Below are positions 1-8,336 of a stretch of 64,000 bases of DNA, piece by piece. The translations under genes and the position numbers were made by a program. Below the pieces are notes generated by a model. The model was not told where the DNA came from and did not search any database. It saw only the letters and a program-made list of their open reading frames with translations. Each line of letters opens with the position of its first letter. The first letter of the stretch is position 1. The DNA comes from Fimbriiglobus ruber (GTDB lineage Bacteria; Planctomycetota; Planctomycetia; Gemmatales; Gemmataceae). Location: positions 1,507,463-1,571,462 of the forward strand of contig NZ_NIDE01000001.1 of assembly GCF_002197845.1 (NCBI RefSeq), written 5' to 3'.

Positions 1-2
1 CC

Positions 3-428
3 GCGTGGGACCGGTTGCAGGAGAAAGAGCGGGGAATCGCGGAACTTCAGGCGTATTTGCGCTCTACGAAAACCGAGGGGGATAACCTCGGCACCTGGCT
101 TCGGCGGACCGGCACGGAGTGGGCCGACCTCTGTTCGAAGCACCCGCCACTCTCGGCCTGGGACAACCGGCCGGACGTGATCGAACAGGTGGTCCTTGAA
201 GCCAAGTACAGCGGGTACATCGACCGGCAGGCCGGGGAGGTCGAGCGGTTCCGACGGATGGAGAACCGGCGAATCCCCGCACAGTTCGATTTCGCCGCGG
301 TCCCCCAACTACGGCAAGAAGCCAAAGACAAACTGACGCGGGTACGGCCGACTAGCCTGGGGCAGGCGAGTCGGGTGAGTGGCATCACCCCGGCTGACCT
401 GGCAGTGCTGTTGTTTTATTTGGAATGA
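3..428 (+). CDS. mnmG: MnmG (GidA), C-terminal fragment
   Basis: This is the 3' end of the tRNA uridine-5-carboxymethylaminomethyl modification enzyme, which with MnmE modifies U34 of certain tRNAs. The 5' part lies outside the window; the reading frame is open from base 3. The C-terminal helical domain is recognisable by the run YSGYIDRQAGEVERFRRME, then RIPAQFDF, then a near-canonical C-terminal signature around RPTSLGQASRVSGITPADLA. The stop is at 426-428. This part of MnmG binds MnmE and tRNA; the FAD domain is not in the window. Nothing suggests that the gene is damaged. Identification is by family motif. Confidence 0.93.
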   Translation, partial: AWDRLQEKERGIAELQAYLRSTKTEGDNLGTWLRRTGTEWADLCSKHPPLSAWDNRPDVIEQVVLEAKYSGYIDRQAGEVERFRRMENRRIPAQFDFAAVPQLRQEAKDKLTRVRPTSLGQASRVSGITPADLAVLLFYLE

Positions 429-697
429 GTGGTTATACGCGTCCCGCCCGACCCGGAATCTCGGGGCGCTGACCCTTCTGGGGGATTCGGCGTCCCCGCT
501 GGGACCGGGTCGGACCCGAACCGACGGATCGCTCGTCGTGAGCACTCCGGGGTAAAGATGTGGTCTGGTGAATTTCGAGAAGGTGGGGTAAATTGCCGGC
601 CTGGATGGCATACGGGGTCTACGAAAGGGATTCCGTATGTGTGAGGAAAAGTGTTTCCTGGGAACAAGTTAAGCCACGAAGAGTGTGGTGGATCGCG

Positions 698-725
698 TTG
701 ACAGGAGACAAGTGCGGGTTATAAT
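698..725 (+). promoter_or_regulatory. Consensus sigma-70 promoter
   Basis: TTGACA at 698-703, a 16-base spacer, then TATAAT at 720-725. Both hexamers are perfect matches, which is rare in DNA this GC-rich. The predicted transcription start is near 732. The next gene on this strand is the response regulator at 967, so the leader would be about 235 bases. Bases 429-697 hold no convincing gene. Confidence 0.75.
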
Positions 726-731
726 CCTCAC

Positions 732-966
732 GTGGTTTGATTAACGAGTTTCGCCATCTTGCTTCGCTTCTTCAAACCCCAGGCACGGACCATCTAACCA
801 TCTTCCCCATTCCCGCGCCGCCGCGGCGACTCCGTGTGTCGCCGCGCGAGGCTGGGAGCGTGGTTGCGATTCTTCCAAGGATGGGTCCCGGTCCGGTCCC
901 GACACTGGTGTCGGGCGCGGGCCTCCTTCATGCGAGCCGGCTGGAGCCGGCAGGGTGGATGAGCGT
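732..966 (+). promoter_or_regulatory. Long structured leader of the response regulator
   Basis: The stretch between the promoter and the start codon can fold. CCCGACAC (898-905) pairs with GTGTCGGG (908-915), and GCCGGC (936-941) pairs with the identical palindrome at 946-951 over a four-base loop. The second hairpin ends just before the ribosome-binding site GGTGGA (954-959). No riboswitch family was recognised; a role in controlling translation is inference. Confidence 0.35.
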
Positions 967-1548
967 ATGAAGACTGTGTTCACGACCGGCGAAGCCGCCA
1001 AAGTCTGCAAGGTCAGCCAACAGACCATTATCCGTTGTTTCGACAACGGGCAGCTGAAGGGGTTTCGGGTGCCGGGCTCCAAGTTCCGCCGCATCCCGCG
1101 GGAGGCGTTGTACCGATTCATGCGGGACAACGGCATCCCGACCGACGCCCTGGAAAGCGGGAAGCGGAAGGTGTTGTTGGTGGACGACGACATCGACCTC
1201 GTCGAGTTGATCCACAAAGTCCTCGAAGAGGACGGCCGGTTCGAGGTCCGCATCGCGGCCAACGGGTTCGACGCCGGGATGATGGTCAAGGAATACCGCC
1301 CGGAACTGATCATCCTGGACGTCATGCTCCCGGACATCAACGGCAAGGAAGTCTGCCACCGGGTCCGCTCGGACGCGAGTTTGGAAGAAGTTCGGATCAT
1401 CTGCATGAGCGGGATGGTCGAAGAAGACAAGATTCAAGAACTGCGGTTGGCCGGCGCCGACGACTTCCTGCGGAAGCCGTTCGACCTCGACGTTCTCATC
1501 GAAATGATGTGCCACCAACTTGAGATGGAATCGGCGGCGGCCGCGTAA
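967..1548 (+). CDS. Response regulator with N-terminal excisionase-type DNA-binding domain
   Basis: A 193-residue protein with a MerR/excisionase-like helix-turn-helix at about residues 1-50 (TTGEAAKVCKVSQQTIIRCF, then an FRVPGSKFRRIPREAL wing) followed by a CheY-like receiver domain. The receiver shows the acidic pair VLLVDDD, the phospho-acceptor aspartate in LIILDVMLPD, and the conserved lysine in FLRKPFD. The order is the reverse of most response regulators, where the receiver comes first. ATG 967 is preferred over GTG 955 because GGTGGA sits seven bases upstream. The histidine kinase gene follows 81 bases downstream and is the likely partner. A small GC hairpin separates them. Confidence 0.85.
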   Translation: MKTVFTTGEAAKVCKVSQQTIIRCFDNGQLKGFRVPGSKFRRIPREALYRFMRDNGIPTDALESGKRKVLLVDDDIDLVELIHKVLEEDGRFEVRIAANGFDAGMMVKEYRPELIILDVMLPDINGKEVCHRVRSDASLEEVRIICMSGMVEEDKIQELRLAGADDFLRKPFDLDVLIEMMCHQLEMESAAAA

Positions 1549-1569
1549 CGACGCAGACTCCCGCCAAAC

Positions 1570-1590
1570 CACCGGGCGTTCGGCCCGGTG
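1570..1590 (+). terminator. Short GC hairpin between the two-component genes
   Basis: CACCGGGC (1570-1577) and GCCCGGTG (1583-1590) form an 8-bp stem over a five-base loop just after the response-regulator stop. No T tract follows, so it may only attenuate read-through into the kinase gene. Confidence 0.4.
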
Positions 1591-1629
1591 GCGGCGGGGT
1601 GGATTCACGCGGCGGAAGGAGTGTGAGCG

Positions 1630-3308
1630 GTGAACGGGGTTCCGGTGGGCCAGCGAGCGATCGAGTTATCGTGGCTGTGCCCGGCGACCGAGGCCCTTGT
1701 AGCCCTCACGTCGGACCCGCCCGACCCAGACGTTCTCGCGGCCGACCCGGCCGCGGTCGCCCACGTTCTCAGATTTTCCCGCCCGACCCCCGACCCGTTC
1801 GGGGGCGTCTTTATACCGTCCGTATTAGGCCAGGGTGCGCTCTGCACCGCCGCGGCCTCACTCTCGAAAACGAAATCTTCGACCCGCCCGTCCGGGCCAC
1901 CGATCGACCGGCGACCGAACCGGTGCGCGAGACCATCGCTCTCGCGGCGCGGGTGGCCGGGGAACTGGCGGCGGTCATCGGACTCTGCCACCCCGACGCG
2001 GCCGCCGCCGTGACCCGGCTCGCCGGGCTCGGTTGGGAAGCCGTCGCCGCGATCAGCCCCCGCGCGGTCCGCGAGTGTCTGGCCGACCCGGTTTACGCAA
2101 CCGACCCAGTCGCCGTCCAACAGCGCTATTGGGGAACGACGGCCGCGGTCGTCGCGAGACGGCTCAGTGCCCGTTGGCGGCTGCCGGCGTGGGTCACGGG
2201 TACGATCGGATTTCTCCGCCTCCCGTCGGAAGACGCTGCCCGGGTAGGCGCTCCGGACGGCCTGTTTCGCGTCGTGCGTGCCGCTGTAGCAGCAGCAGAA
2301 CTTCGGACCGGCAAACACGCCCTGACCGACCCTCGAAGCGGCTTCGAGCGTGACGCCGTCTACGCCCGGGCGGGGGAAATTGCCGACCGCCTCTCGGTCG
2401 TGGCCGACGTGGTGGCGGCACCGACCGCGCCGCAAACGCTTCCGCCCGCTCCCCGTTGGGCCTTGATCCGCTTGCTCCGGGCGAGCGCCCAGGCGCGACG
2501 GGCGACGGGGTCGGTGTGGCTCGCCGAGGCCGAGGGCCGAATCGATCACCTGACGGCCGCACTCGCCGATCTACGATCCGAGTTCGACACGGAATTGCGC
2601 GACGCGAAACTGGCGAGCGTGGCCGAATTCGCGGCCGGTGCGAGCCACGAAATCAACAACCCGCTGGCGGTCATCTCCGGGCACGCCCAGATGCTCCTCC
2701 ACCGCGAGACGGATTCCGACCGGCGGCACCAATTAGCCGCCATCGTGCGGCAGACCAAGCGCGTCCACGAACTTCTGCAGGGCACGCTCCAGTTCGCCCG
2801 CCCGCCGCGACCTCGCACTGCGACCGTGAGCCTGCCCGAGTGGTTGGCGGACGCGGTGGCCGCCCACCGACCGGACGCGGAAGCCAAGGGCGTGAGTCTG
2901 GAACTCGTTGGAACGCCCGGGCCGGTCGACTTCCTCCGGTTCGACCCGAGTCAGCTCCGGACAGCGCTGGCCCAACTCGTCCGCAACGCCCTTGAAGCCG
3001 TATCCCAAGGGGGATGGGTTCGGGTGACTGCGTCGTCGCGTCGAGACGGGGCATTCGTCAGCGTCGAAGACAGCGGCCCGGGGCCGGCTGCCGACCACCT
3101 GGAACACTTGTTCGACCCGTTTTTCTCCGGCCGGTCCGCGGGTCGCGGACGCGGACTCGGGCTACCGATCGCCTGGCGTCTCGCCCAAATCAACGGCGGG
3201 GACGTACGGTATGAGCCGCTTCCCGGAACTCCGGCCCGGTTTATTCTCGTGCTGCCCCGAGTGGTCGAAGACGAGCCACTGCCCTTCCCCGACCGTTTGT
3301 CGGCGTAA
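1630..3308 (+). CDS. Sensor histidine kinase (reading frame broken once)
   Basis: Probable partner of the preceding response regulator. The C-terminal half is a standard cytosolic histidine kinase: H-box ASHEINNPLAVISGHAQM, N-box LVRNALEAV, G1 VEDSGPGP and G2 GRGRGLGLPIAWRLA. No membrane segment is visible. The GTG start at 1630 has GGAG eight bases upstream and opens a sensible N-terminus (VNGVPVGQRAIELSWLCPAT) in one frame, whereas the kinase region is in another. The two join near 1856 if one base is missing (…ALCTAA then LTLENEIFDPPV). Either this copy carries a one-base deletion or the sequence has an error there. The N-terminal sensory region was not identified. Confidence 0.8.
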
Positions 3309-3348
3309 AACGTTCGTTTTTGCCCACCCGCCCACGATCTTTAGGAGT

Positions 3349-3422
3349 AGTTAAAAATTAAAAGTTAAAAAAGAATCAAGTCCGATGTGTGGACTTCGTT
3401 TTTTAACTTTTAATTTTTAACT
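3349..3422. repeat. AT-rich perfect inverted repeat, 24-bp arms
   Basis: Bases 3349-3372 and 3399-3422 are exact reverse complements (AGTTAAAAATTAAAAGTTAA at the left outer end). An inner 6-bp match, AAGTCC (3378-3383) with GGACTT (3391-3396), extends the hairpin. It lies between the kinase stop and the comF-like gene, abutting that gene's probable start. The AT composition contrasts sharply with its surroundings. It could be a terminator or a small mobile palindrome. Confidence 0.7.
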
Positions 3423-4181
3423 TTGGTTCGGGTGTCGATACCTCCGGTCCCGAATTCGTTCCGAACCCTGTTCTCCGGCCTCCTTGATCTGGTCTGGCCG
3501 CGGTCGTGCTATTTGTGCGACCAACGAATCGATACGGCGACCCGCAGCGGCTGCGTTTGTTCGACTTGCCGAGGCGAGTTGACCAGCGATTCGGCGGCGA
3601 CCTGCCCGCGGTGCGCGGAAACCGTGGGGCCGCATACCGATACCACTGCCGGTTGCATGAACTGCCGCTCAAGGCGGTTCTCGTTCGCCGGCGCCGTCCG
3701 ACTCGGGGCTTACCAAGGGAAGTTGCGGGACGCGGTGTTACTCGCTAAACACGAGGGCGGCGAACCGCTCGCCGAGGAACTCGGTGCCCTGCTGGGGACC
3801 ACCCGCACCGCCCCCCTCAACGCGGTCGCTGCCGAAGCCGTGGTGCCCGTCCCGTTGCACTGGCAACGGCGGTGGGCACGTGGGTACAACCAGTCGGAGG
3901 CTGTCGCCCGCGGGTTGGCCCATGTCCTGGGGCTGCCCTGCCGACCACGGTGGCTGATTCGAACGCGGCCGACGGCGCAGCAACGGCTCGTTTCTGCGGC
4001 CGCCCGGTGGGAAAACGTCCGCGGGGCGTTCCGGACCGGATTCGGAGTCCGGGTGCGCGGCGTGCGGATTCTGCTGGTCGACGACGTGCTAACGACTGGG
4101 GCGACGGTGGATGCCGCCGCAGCCGCGTTAATGAGTGCCGGGGCCGCGCAAGTGAGTGTGGCCGTCATCGCTCACAGGTAA
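3423..4181 (+). CDS. ComF family protein (phosphoribosyltransferase-like)
   Basis: Homologue of the competence protein ComF/GntX group, about 250 residues. Two zinc-binding Cys pairs are visible near the N-terminus (CYLCDQ… CVCSTC, then CPRCAE … CMNC). The C-terminal half is a PRTase type I fold with VVPVPLHWQRRWARGYNQ and the PRPP-loop ILLVDDVLTTGATVDAA. In naturally transformable bacteria ComF helps bring single-stranded DNA across the inner membrane; in other bacteria the role is unclear. The start is uncertain: TTG 3423 directly abuts the inverted repeat, and GTG 3432 is equally possible. No good ribosome-binding site is seen. Confidence 0.8.
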   Translation: MVRVSIPPVPNSFRTLFSGLLDLVWPRSCYLCDQRIDTATRSGCVCSTCRGELTSDSAATCPRCAETVGPHTDTTAGCMNCRSRRFSFAGAVRLGAYQGKLRDAVLLAKHEGGEPLAEELGALLGTTRTAPLNAVAAEAVVPVPLHWQRRWARGYNQSEAVARGLAHVLGLPCRPRWLIRTRPTAQQRLVSAAARWENVRGAFRTGFGVRVRGVRILLVDDVLTTGATVDAAAAALMSAGAAQVSVAVIAHR

Positions 4182-4397
4182 CTTCAGGAAAGGAAACCAA
4201 AGCCGGTCGTCTCGGGTCTATTGGGCTGTCCGACGAGTCGGGCAGAATAGAACGAAAATGCCGGCACGAAGATTCTCGGGAACTGGCACGGGCGCACCAA
4301 TTGCTAGTGTATTCCGGCCAGCCTAACTGTTATTCTCAGGATTGCGCAGCACCGGGCGGGCGCGAGAGACCGCCGGGGGCGCGAGGGAGTGGGTAAG

Positions 4398-5390
4398 ATG
4401 CACCGTGTTCTACTCGCCGGTTTGGTCGTGTTCGCGTCGGTCGGGGGTGCCCGGGCCGGCGCGGAACAGTATTTCTCCGAGACGTCCAAAGATTTCGGGA
4501 CTACCCCGCGTGGGCCGATCCTGATCCACTACTTCACCGTCAAAAACACGTCTCAGCAGACGCTGAACCTGGGCCCGGCCCGCGTTTCGTGCGGCTGTGT
4601 TACGCCTACGGTCATGAAGAGTCAGCTCGCCCCGGGTGAAACGACCGCCGTCGTCGCGCACATGGACTCGCGGCGAATTCCCCAGGCGAACGTCCTCAAG
4701 ACGGTGATCGTTTACGTTCCCGTTCAGAACAGCGGGACCGGGATTTTCGAGGAAGTCCAACTCCGCGTCTCGGCGATCGCCCGGGACGACCTCGTGATGT
4801 CCCCGGAAACGTTCGCGTTCGGAACGGTTCGCAAGGGTCAAGGCGGCAAGTCGACGACCAAGATTACGTTTTACAGCGACCCGAACTGGAAAATCAGCGA
4901 TGTCATGAGTACCGGCGTCTACGTGAAAGCCGAAGCCAAGCCGGTCGCTCACCAGGGAAGCGAAGCGGTGTACGAAATCACCGCCACGCTCGACCCGAAG
5001 TGCCCGGTCGGGAACTGGACCGCGGACATCTGGCTGAAATCGACCGCCCCGGGCATCGAGCGGCTGCGAATTCCGGTGACCGTCAACGTGGTCGCCCCGA
5101 TCGTCGCCAACCCGGAAGCCGTCAAGTTCGGCGACGTGAAGGTCGGTGAAACGGCCGACCAGAAGGTGATCCTCCAGGGCAACCAGGCCTTCAAGATTCT
5201 CAAAATCAAGGGAGCCAAGGACGACCTGGAAGTGAAGGCCGTCGGCGAAGGATCGCGGCCGGTTCACATCCTGAAACTCGCTCTCAAGGCCAGCGAATCG
5301 GGCGACGTGACCGAGTCCATCGAAGTCGAAACCGACCACCCCGATCAACCGACCGTCGTCATCCCGGTGACCGCGAAAGCCGCGAAATAA
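4398..5390 (+). CDS. DUF1573 domain secreted protein
   Basis: About 330 residues with a signal peptide (MHRVLLAGLVVFASVGGARA) and three immunoglobulin-like DUF1573/ASH-type beta domains. Each opens with a phrase of the type 'F.FGTV..G' (SKDFGTTPRGP near residue 30, FAFGTVRKGQGGK near 145, VKFGDVKVGETADQKV near 240). The first domain has the typical VSCGCVTPTV cysteine motif. Such proteins are expanded in Planctomycetes and Bacteroidetes, and their function is unknown. ATG 4398 is preferred over the in-frame GTG at 4389 because GGAG lies nine bases upstream. It appears to be a single-gene unit; 4182-4397 shows no gene. Confidence 0.8.
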   Translation: MHRVLLAGLVVFASVGGARAGAEQYFSETSKDFGTTPRGPILIHYFTVKNTSQQTLNLGPARVSCGCVTPTVMKSQLAPGETTAVVAHMDSRRIPQANVLKTVIVYVPVQNSGTGIFEEVQLRVSAIARDDLVMSPETFAFGTVRKGQGGKSTTKITFYSDPNWKISDVMSTGVYVKAEAKPVAHQGSEAVYEITATLDPKCPVGNWTADIWLKSTAPGIERLRIPVTVNVVAPIVANPEAVKFGDVKVGETADQKVILQGNQAFKILKIKGAKDDLEVKAVGEGSRPVHILKLALKASESGDVTESIEVETDHPDQPTVVIPVTAKAAK

Positions 5391-5399
5391 GCAGCATTC

Positions 5400-5508
5400 T
5401 TTTGGCCGCGGATGAGCGCAGACGAACGCGGATCGGAAGAAGAGATCAGATTTTCTGACTCCTCTCTTCTTCCGATCCGCGTTCGTCTGCGCTCATCCGC
5501 GGCCAAAA
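5400..5508. repeat. Long perfect inverted repeat, 46-bp arms
   Basis: Bases 5400-5445 are the exact reverse complement of 5463-5508, starting TTTTGGCCGCGGATGAGCGC. The arms contain GCGGATGAGCGC / GACGAACGCGGAT phrases of the kind dispersed in planctomycete spacers. The hairpin starts 10 bases after the DUF1573 gene and could terminate its transcript. Confidence 0.85.
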
Positions 5509-5868
5509 ACGTTTTCCCAACTTATCCATTCTCGTTGACCGGATCAGGCGCTCGGCGCGGGTCTCCGACCCCGCCGTTCGGCCCGACCGAAGGTCTCCCG
5601 TACCCCCCGGCACGCGTGCTCATCCGGTCGGTGTCTCGTGCGGCAGTGTCGGGATCGGCGAGCGGACGTCCCTTCTCGTGCGGCTCGAAGATGCTGTGTC
5701 GATCCGTGTAAACCGCCAGCGGTCGGCCGTATTTCCGCAGGCCGAACGGCGGGGTCGGAGACCCGCGCCGAGCGCGATCAGAATTTCTCCCTTCATCTGG
5801 TCCGCGTTCTTCTGCGTTCATCTGCGGCGAGAAAAGTTTTCCCAACTTATCCATTCTCGTTGACCGGA
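5474..5868. repeat. Repeat nest between DUF1573 and lipoprotein genes
   Basis: This 600-base gene-free spacer is built of repeats. A ~70-base unit at 5474-5543 recurs, diverged, at 5799-5868; both copies end in CCCAACTTATCCATTCTCGT followed by TGACCGGA. Between them a 36-bp perfect inverted repeat (5548-5583 with 5740-5775) carries GGTCTCCGACCCCGCCG. The same GC-rich core recurs at 20.2-20.5 kb. No protein-coding gene was found here. Confidence 0.75.
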
Positions 5869-5950
5869 ACACTTCCCGCAGTCTCGTGGTGTATGCGGCC
5901 TGATAATTTAGACCGCTTGTAGCAGTTCGCAGGATTCTGCCGATCCCAAC

Positions 5951-5978
5951 TGTCAGAACAGTTCTCGGGGTTCTGACA
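5951..5978. promoter_or_regulatory. Operator-like inverted repeat
   Basis: TGTCAGAAC (5951-5959) and GTTCTGACA (5970-5978) form a perfect 9-bp dyad with a 10-base spacer, 17 bases before the lipoprotein start codon. The size and spacing fit a dimeric regulator site, but no regulator is identified. Confidence 0.35.
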
Positions 5979-5995
5979 ACTGGGCGAGGCGGGCC

Positions 5996-6802
5996 ATGAC
6001 TGCGAAACTTTGGGTGGCCGGGTTAGCCGCGGGTCTTTTGGTCGGCGGGGTGGGTTGCGTCAGTTGCAACAACAAAGGGTTTTCCGAATCGCTGCACCCG
6101 ACCGCGACCTGCGAGTACCCGCCGTACGTCCGCCAAAAAGTCTACCTGTTCATGATGAACGGCCTGGACGTCCTCGAATTCGCCGGGATGCTCGACCTCC
6201 GCGACAAACTCAGCAAGACCGGCTACCCCAAGGTCTACTACGCCCAGCGCGAAGACAAGGAATGGTATTACCGCGAGTTGCGCCGCGTGGTTCGCGACGA
6301 CCCGTCCGCGCGGGTGCTGCTCCTCGGATACGGAGCCTGCACCGACCGAGTTCTGGCTCTCGCCCGGGATTCTATCCGCGACCAGCTGCCGCTCGACGGT
6401 GTGATTTTCATCGACCCGGTCGGTGTCGACTGTGACTTACAAACGACACTCCCGACGCACACGATGATCATCCGGTCACCCCTCTGGGTGGGGGGAACTG
6501 GCTTGTCCGGGACCGAGAACATTACAGTCTCGCACACTCATCACTACTCGGTCCCGAACCACCCGTCCACGGTCGAGTTTATCCACCGGTTGATGTCGGA
6601 ATCCGCCTCGCGGGTCCGCATCGAATCGACCGACAACATCCCCCGGTTGCCGCTGTACGACAAACCGCTCCCGACGCCGCGACCGATCGACCCGGCCACA
6701 CTGCTGCCCCCGCCGCCCGAGTGGACTTTCCTGAAGCCGCCGTGCCGATACCCGTCGATGGTGATCGAGCCGATCGTGATCCCGATCGCCACGCCGCAAT
6801 AA
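5996..6802 (+). CDS. Putative lipoprotein with alpha/beta-hydrolase-like segment
   Basis: A 268-residue protein with a lipoprotein signal (MTAKLWVAGLAAGLLVGGVG then Cys at 21), so probably membrane-anchored outside the cytoplasm. The middle has a hydrolase-like pattern: VRQKVYLFMMNGLDV resembles the first strand, VLLLGYGACTDRVLALARD looks like a degenerate nucleophile elbow, and HTHHYSVPNHPSTVEFIHRL could hold a histidine. The usual GxSxG serine is replaced (GYGAC), so catalysis is doubtful. The C-terminus is proline-rich. No precise family was recognised. A dyad just upstream may control it. Confidence 0.6.
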   Translation: MTAKLWVAGLAAGLLVGGVGCVSCNNKGFSESLHPTATCEYPPYVRQKVYLFMMNGLDVLEFAGMLDLRDKLSKTGYPKVYYAQREDKEWYYRELRRVVRDDPSARVLLLGYGACTDRVLALARDSIRDQLPLDGVIFIDPVGVDCDLQTTLPTHTMIIRSPLWVGGTGLSGTENITVSHTHHYSVPNHPSTVEFIHRLMSESASRVRIESTDNIPRLPLYDKPLPTPRPIDPATLLPPPPEWTFLKPPCRYPSMVIEPIVIPIATPQ

Positions 6803-6973
6803 GCGACAGACGCGATCGACGGGGGGATACAGTCGTTTCCCCCGCTGTCGACCGCCATACGCGACCCAAGATGACAGTCAGAAAATACGGCCCGGACGAA
6901 TGCTCAAATGAAATGTGCAAAAAATGAAAACCGTGATTGCTTTCCATTTTCCGCGGGCGTAGTGTTGAGTGAA

Positions 6974-7070
6974 GACGGTTCACACCGTCTCACTATGAGG
7001 CCGAGAGTGTACGAAAGCTGAACTGTTGGGCGACAGTTTCCAGCCAAGTCGCTCTCGGCCTCACCTTTTT
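6974..7070 (+). terminator. Multi-hairpin structure ending in a T tract
   Basis: GACGGT/ACCGTC (6974-6979, 6984-6989) forms a small hairpin. Then TGAGGCCGAGAG (6996-7007) pairs perfectly with CTCTCGGCCTCA (7052-7063), enclosing AACTGT/ACAGTT (7021-7026, 7033-7038), and five T follow at 7066-7070. It could be the terminator of the lipoprotein gene or the 3' end of a small RNA. The rest of 6803-7155 shows nothing coding. Confidence 0.5.
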
Positions 7071-7155
7071 CGGCCGCGTTTTTCCCCTCGCATAGCATCT
7101 CGCTTTTCCGGCAGACCGTCTCGACATCTCCGTGCCATGCCGGTTGAATGAGCCC

Positions 7156-8328
7156 ATGAAGATCAAGCAGCGGGCGAGTGATTTCCGCGTCGAGGAATTG
7201 ACCGACGTCAGCGCAGTCTCCGTAGGAGAATTCGCGCTCTATCGCCTCGAAAAAACCGGATGGACCACGCCGGACGCGCTGGCGATCGTTCGCAAACGTT
7301 GGGACATCGACGCCCGCCGGCTGAGCAGCGGCGGTCTGAAAGACCGTCACGCCGAGACGAGCCAATACTTCACCATCTACCGCGGTCCCACGAGGAATCT
7401 CGCGCACGAGCGCATCAACGTGACCTACCTCGGCCGCGCGACCGAGCCGTTCACGTCGCAAAACATCATCGCGAATCGGTTCGCCGTCACGCTGCGCGAC
7501 CTGAATGCGGCTGCCGAAACAGCCGCTCTCGCCGCCGCGGACAGCATCGCATCGGTGGGTTTGCCGAACTATTTCGACGACCAGCGGTTCGGCTCGGTGG
7601 GGGAAGATCACGCCTTCATCGCGCGGGAAATGGTGTTCGGTCGCTTTGAAGAAGCACTGAAACTCGCGCTAACCGCCCCCTACGAGTTCGACCGGGCCGA
7701 GCAGAAACGCGAGAAGGACATACTCCGCCGGCATTGGGGGCGGTGGGCCGAATGCGCCGCCCAACTTCCCTACGGCCACGTGCGGGGTTTAATCTTGCAC
7801 CTGTCCACGAACCCGGGCGATTTCCGCAACGCGGTGGCCCGCCTGCATCCTGAGTTACAGGGTCTTTACCTCTCGGTTTACCAAAGCGCGCTCTGGAACC
7901 GGATTCTAGACCGCTGGCTACGCGACACATTCCCGACCGCCGACCTCGGGGCAATCGAGTTGCGACTCGGGACGTTTGCAGCACCGCTTCAGGTGCCGGA
8001 AAATCTGTTACCACCGTGGACCAGTTATACCCTTCCGTTGCCTTCGGCGCGGATCAAGCCGGAGCCCGGTGCCTGGTGGGCCACGGTTGCCGAAGCGGTG
8101 CTGGCCGAAGACGGTTTGACGCTCGGAGAGCTAAAAATTCCGGGGCTCCGCAAGCCGTTCTTTTCCAAGGGCGATCGCCTGATTTGCGTCCGTCCCACCG
8201 GCGTCCGCACCGAGCCGGATAACGACGATTTACACCAGGGGCGGCGCAAGATCACCTTTCTTTTTGATCTGCCCCGCGCGAGCTACGCGACAATGTTCGT
8301 GAAAAGGCTGTTCGCCACGAATACATGA
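7156..8328 (+). CDS. truD: tRNA pseudouridine synthase TruD
   Basis: About 390 residues. TruD converts U13 of tRNA-Glu to pseudouridine. The signature region SSGGLKDRHAETSQYFTIYR holds the catalytic aspartate in the KDR context. FTSQNIIANRFAVTLRDL, VGLPNYFDDQRFGSV and the insertion-domain segment AEQKREKDILRRHWGRW are also typical. The start is set at ATG 7156 (MKIKQRASDFRVEEL), a standard TruD beginning; an upstream GTG at 7132 would add eight residues. The gene converges with the ceramidase-like gene only eight bases beyond its stop. Confidence 0.92.
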   Translation: MKIKQRASDFRVEELTDVSAVSVGEFALYRLEKTGWTTPDALAIVRKRWDIDARRLSSGGLKDRHAETSQYFTIYRGPTRNLAHERINVTYLGRATEPFTSQNIIANRFAVTLRDLNAAAETAALAAADSIASVGLPNYFDDQRFGSVGEDHAFIAREMVFGRFEEALKLALTAPYEFDRAEQKREKDILRRHWGRWAECAAQLPYGHVRGLILHLSTNPGDFRNAVARLHPELQGLYLSVYQSALWNRILDRWLRDTFPTADLGAIELRLGTFAAPLQVPENLLPPWTSYTLPLPSARIKPEPGAWWATVAEAVLAEDGLTLGELKIPGLRKPFFSKGDRLICVRPTGVRTEPDNDDLHQGRRKITFLFDLPRASYATMFVKRLFATNT

Positions 8329-8336
8329 ATCGCGGC

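Noticed and set aside
5996..6802. Active serine hydrolase
   Set aside because: The expected GxSxG elbow reads GYGAC, so the catalytic serine is missing.
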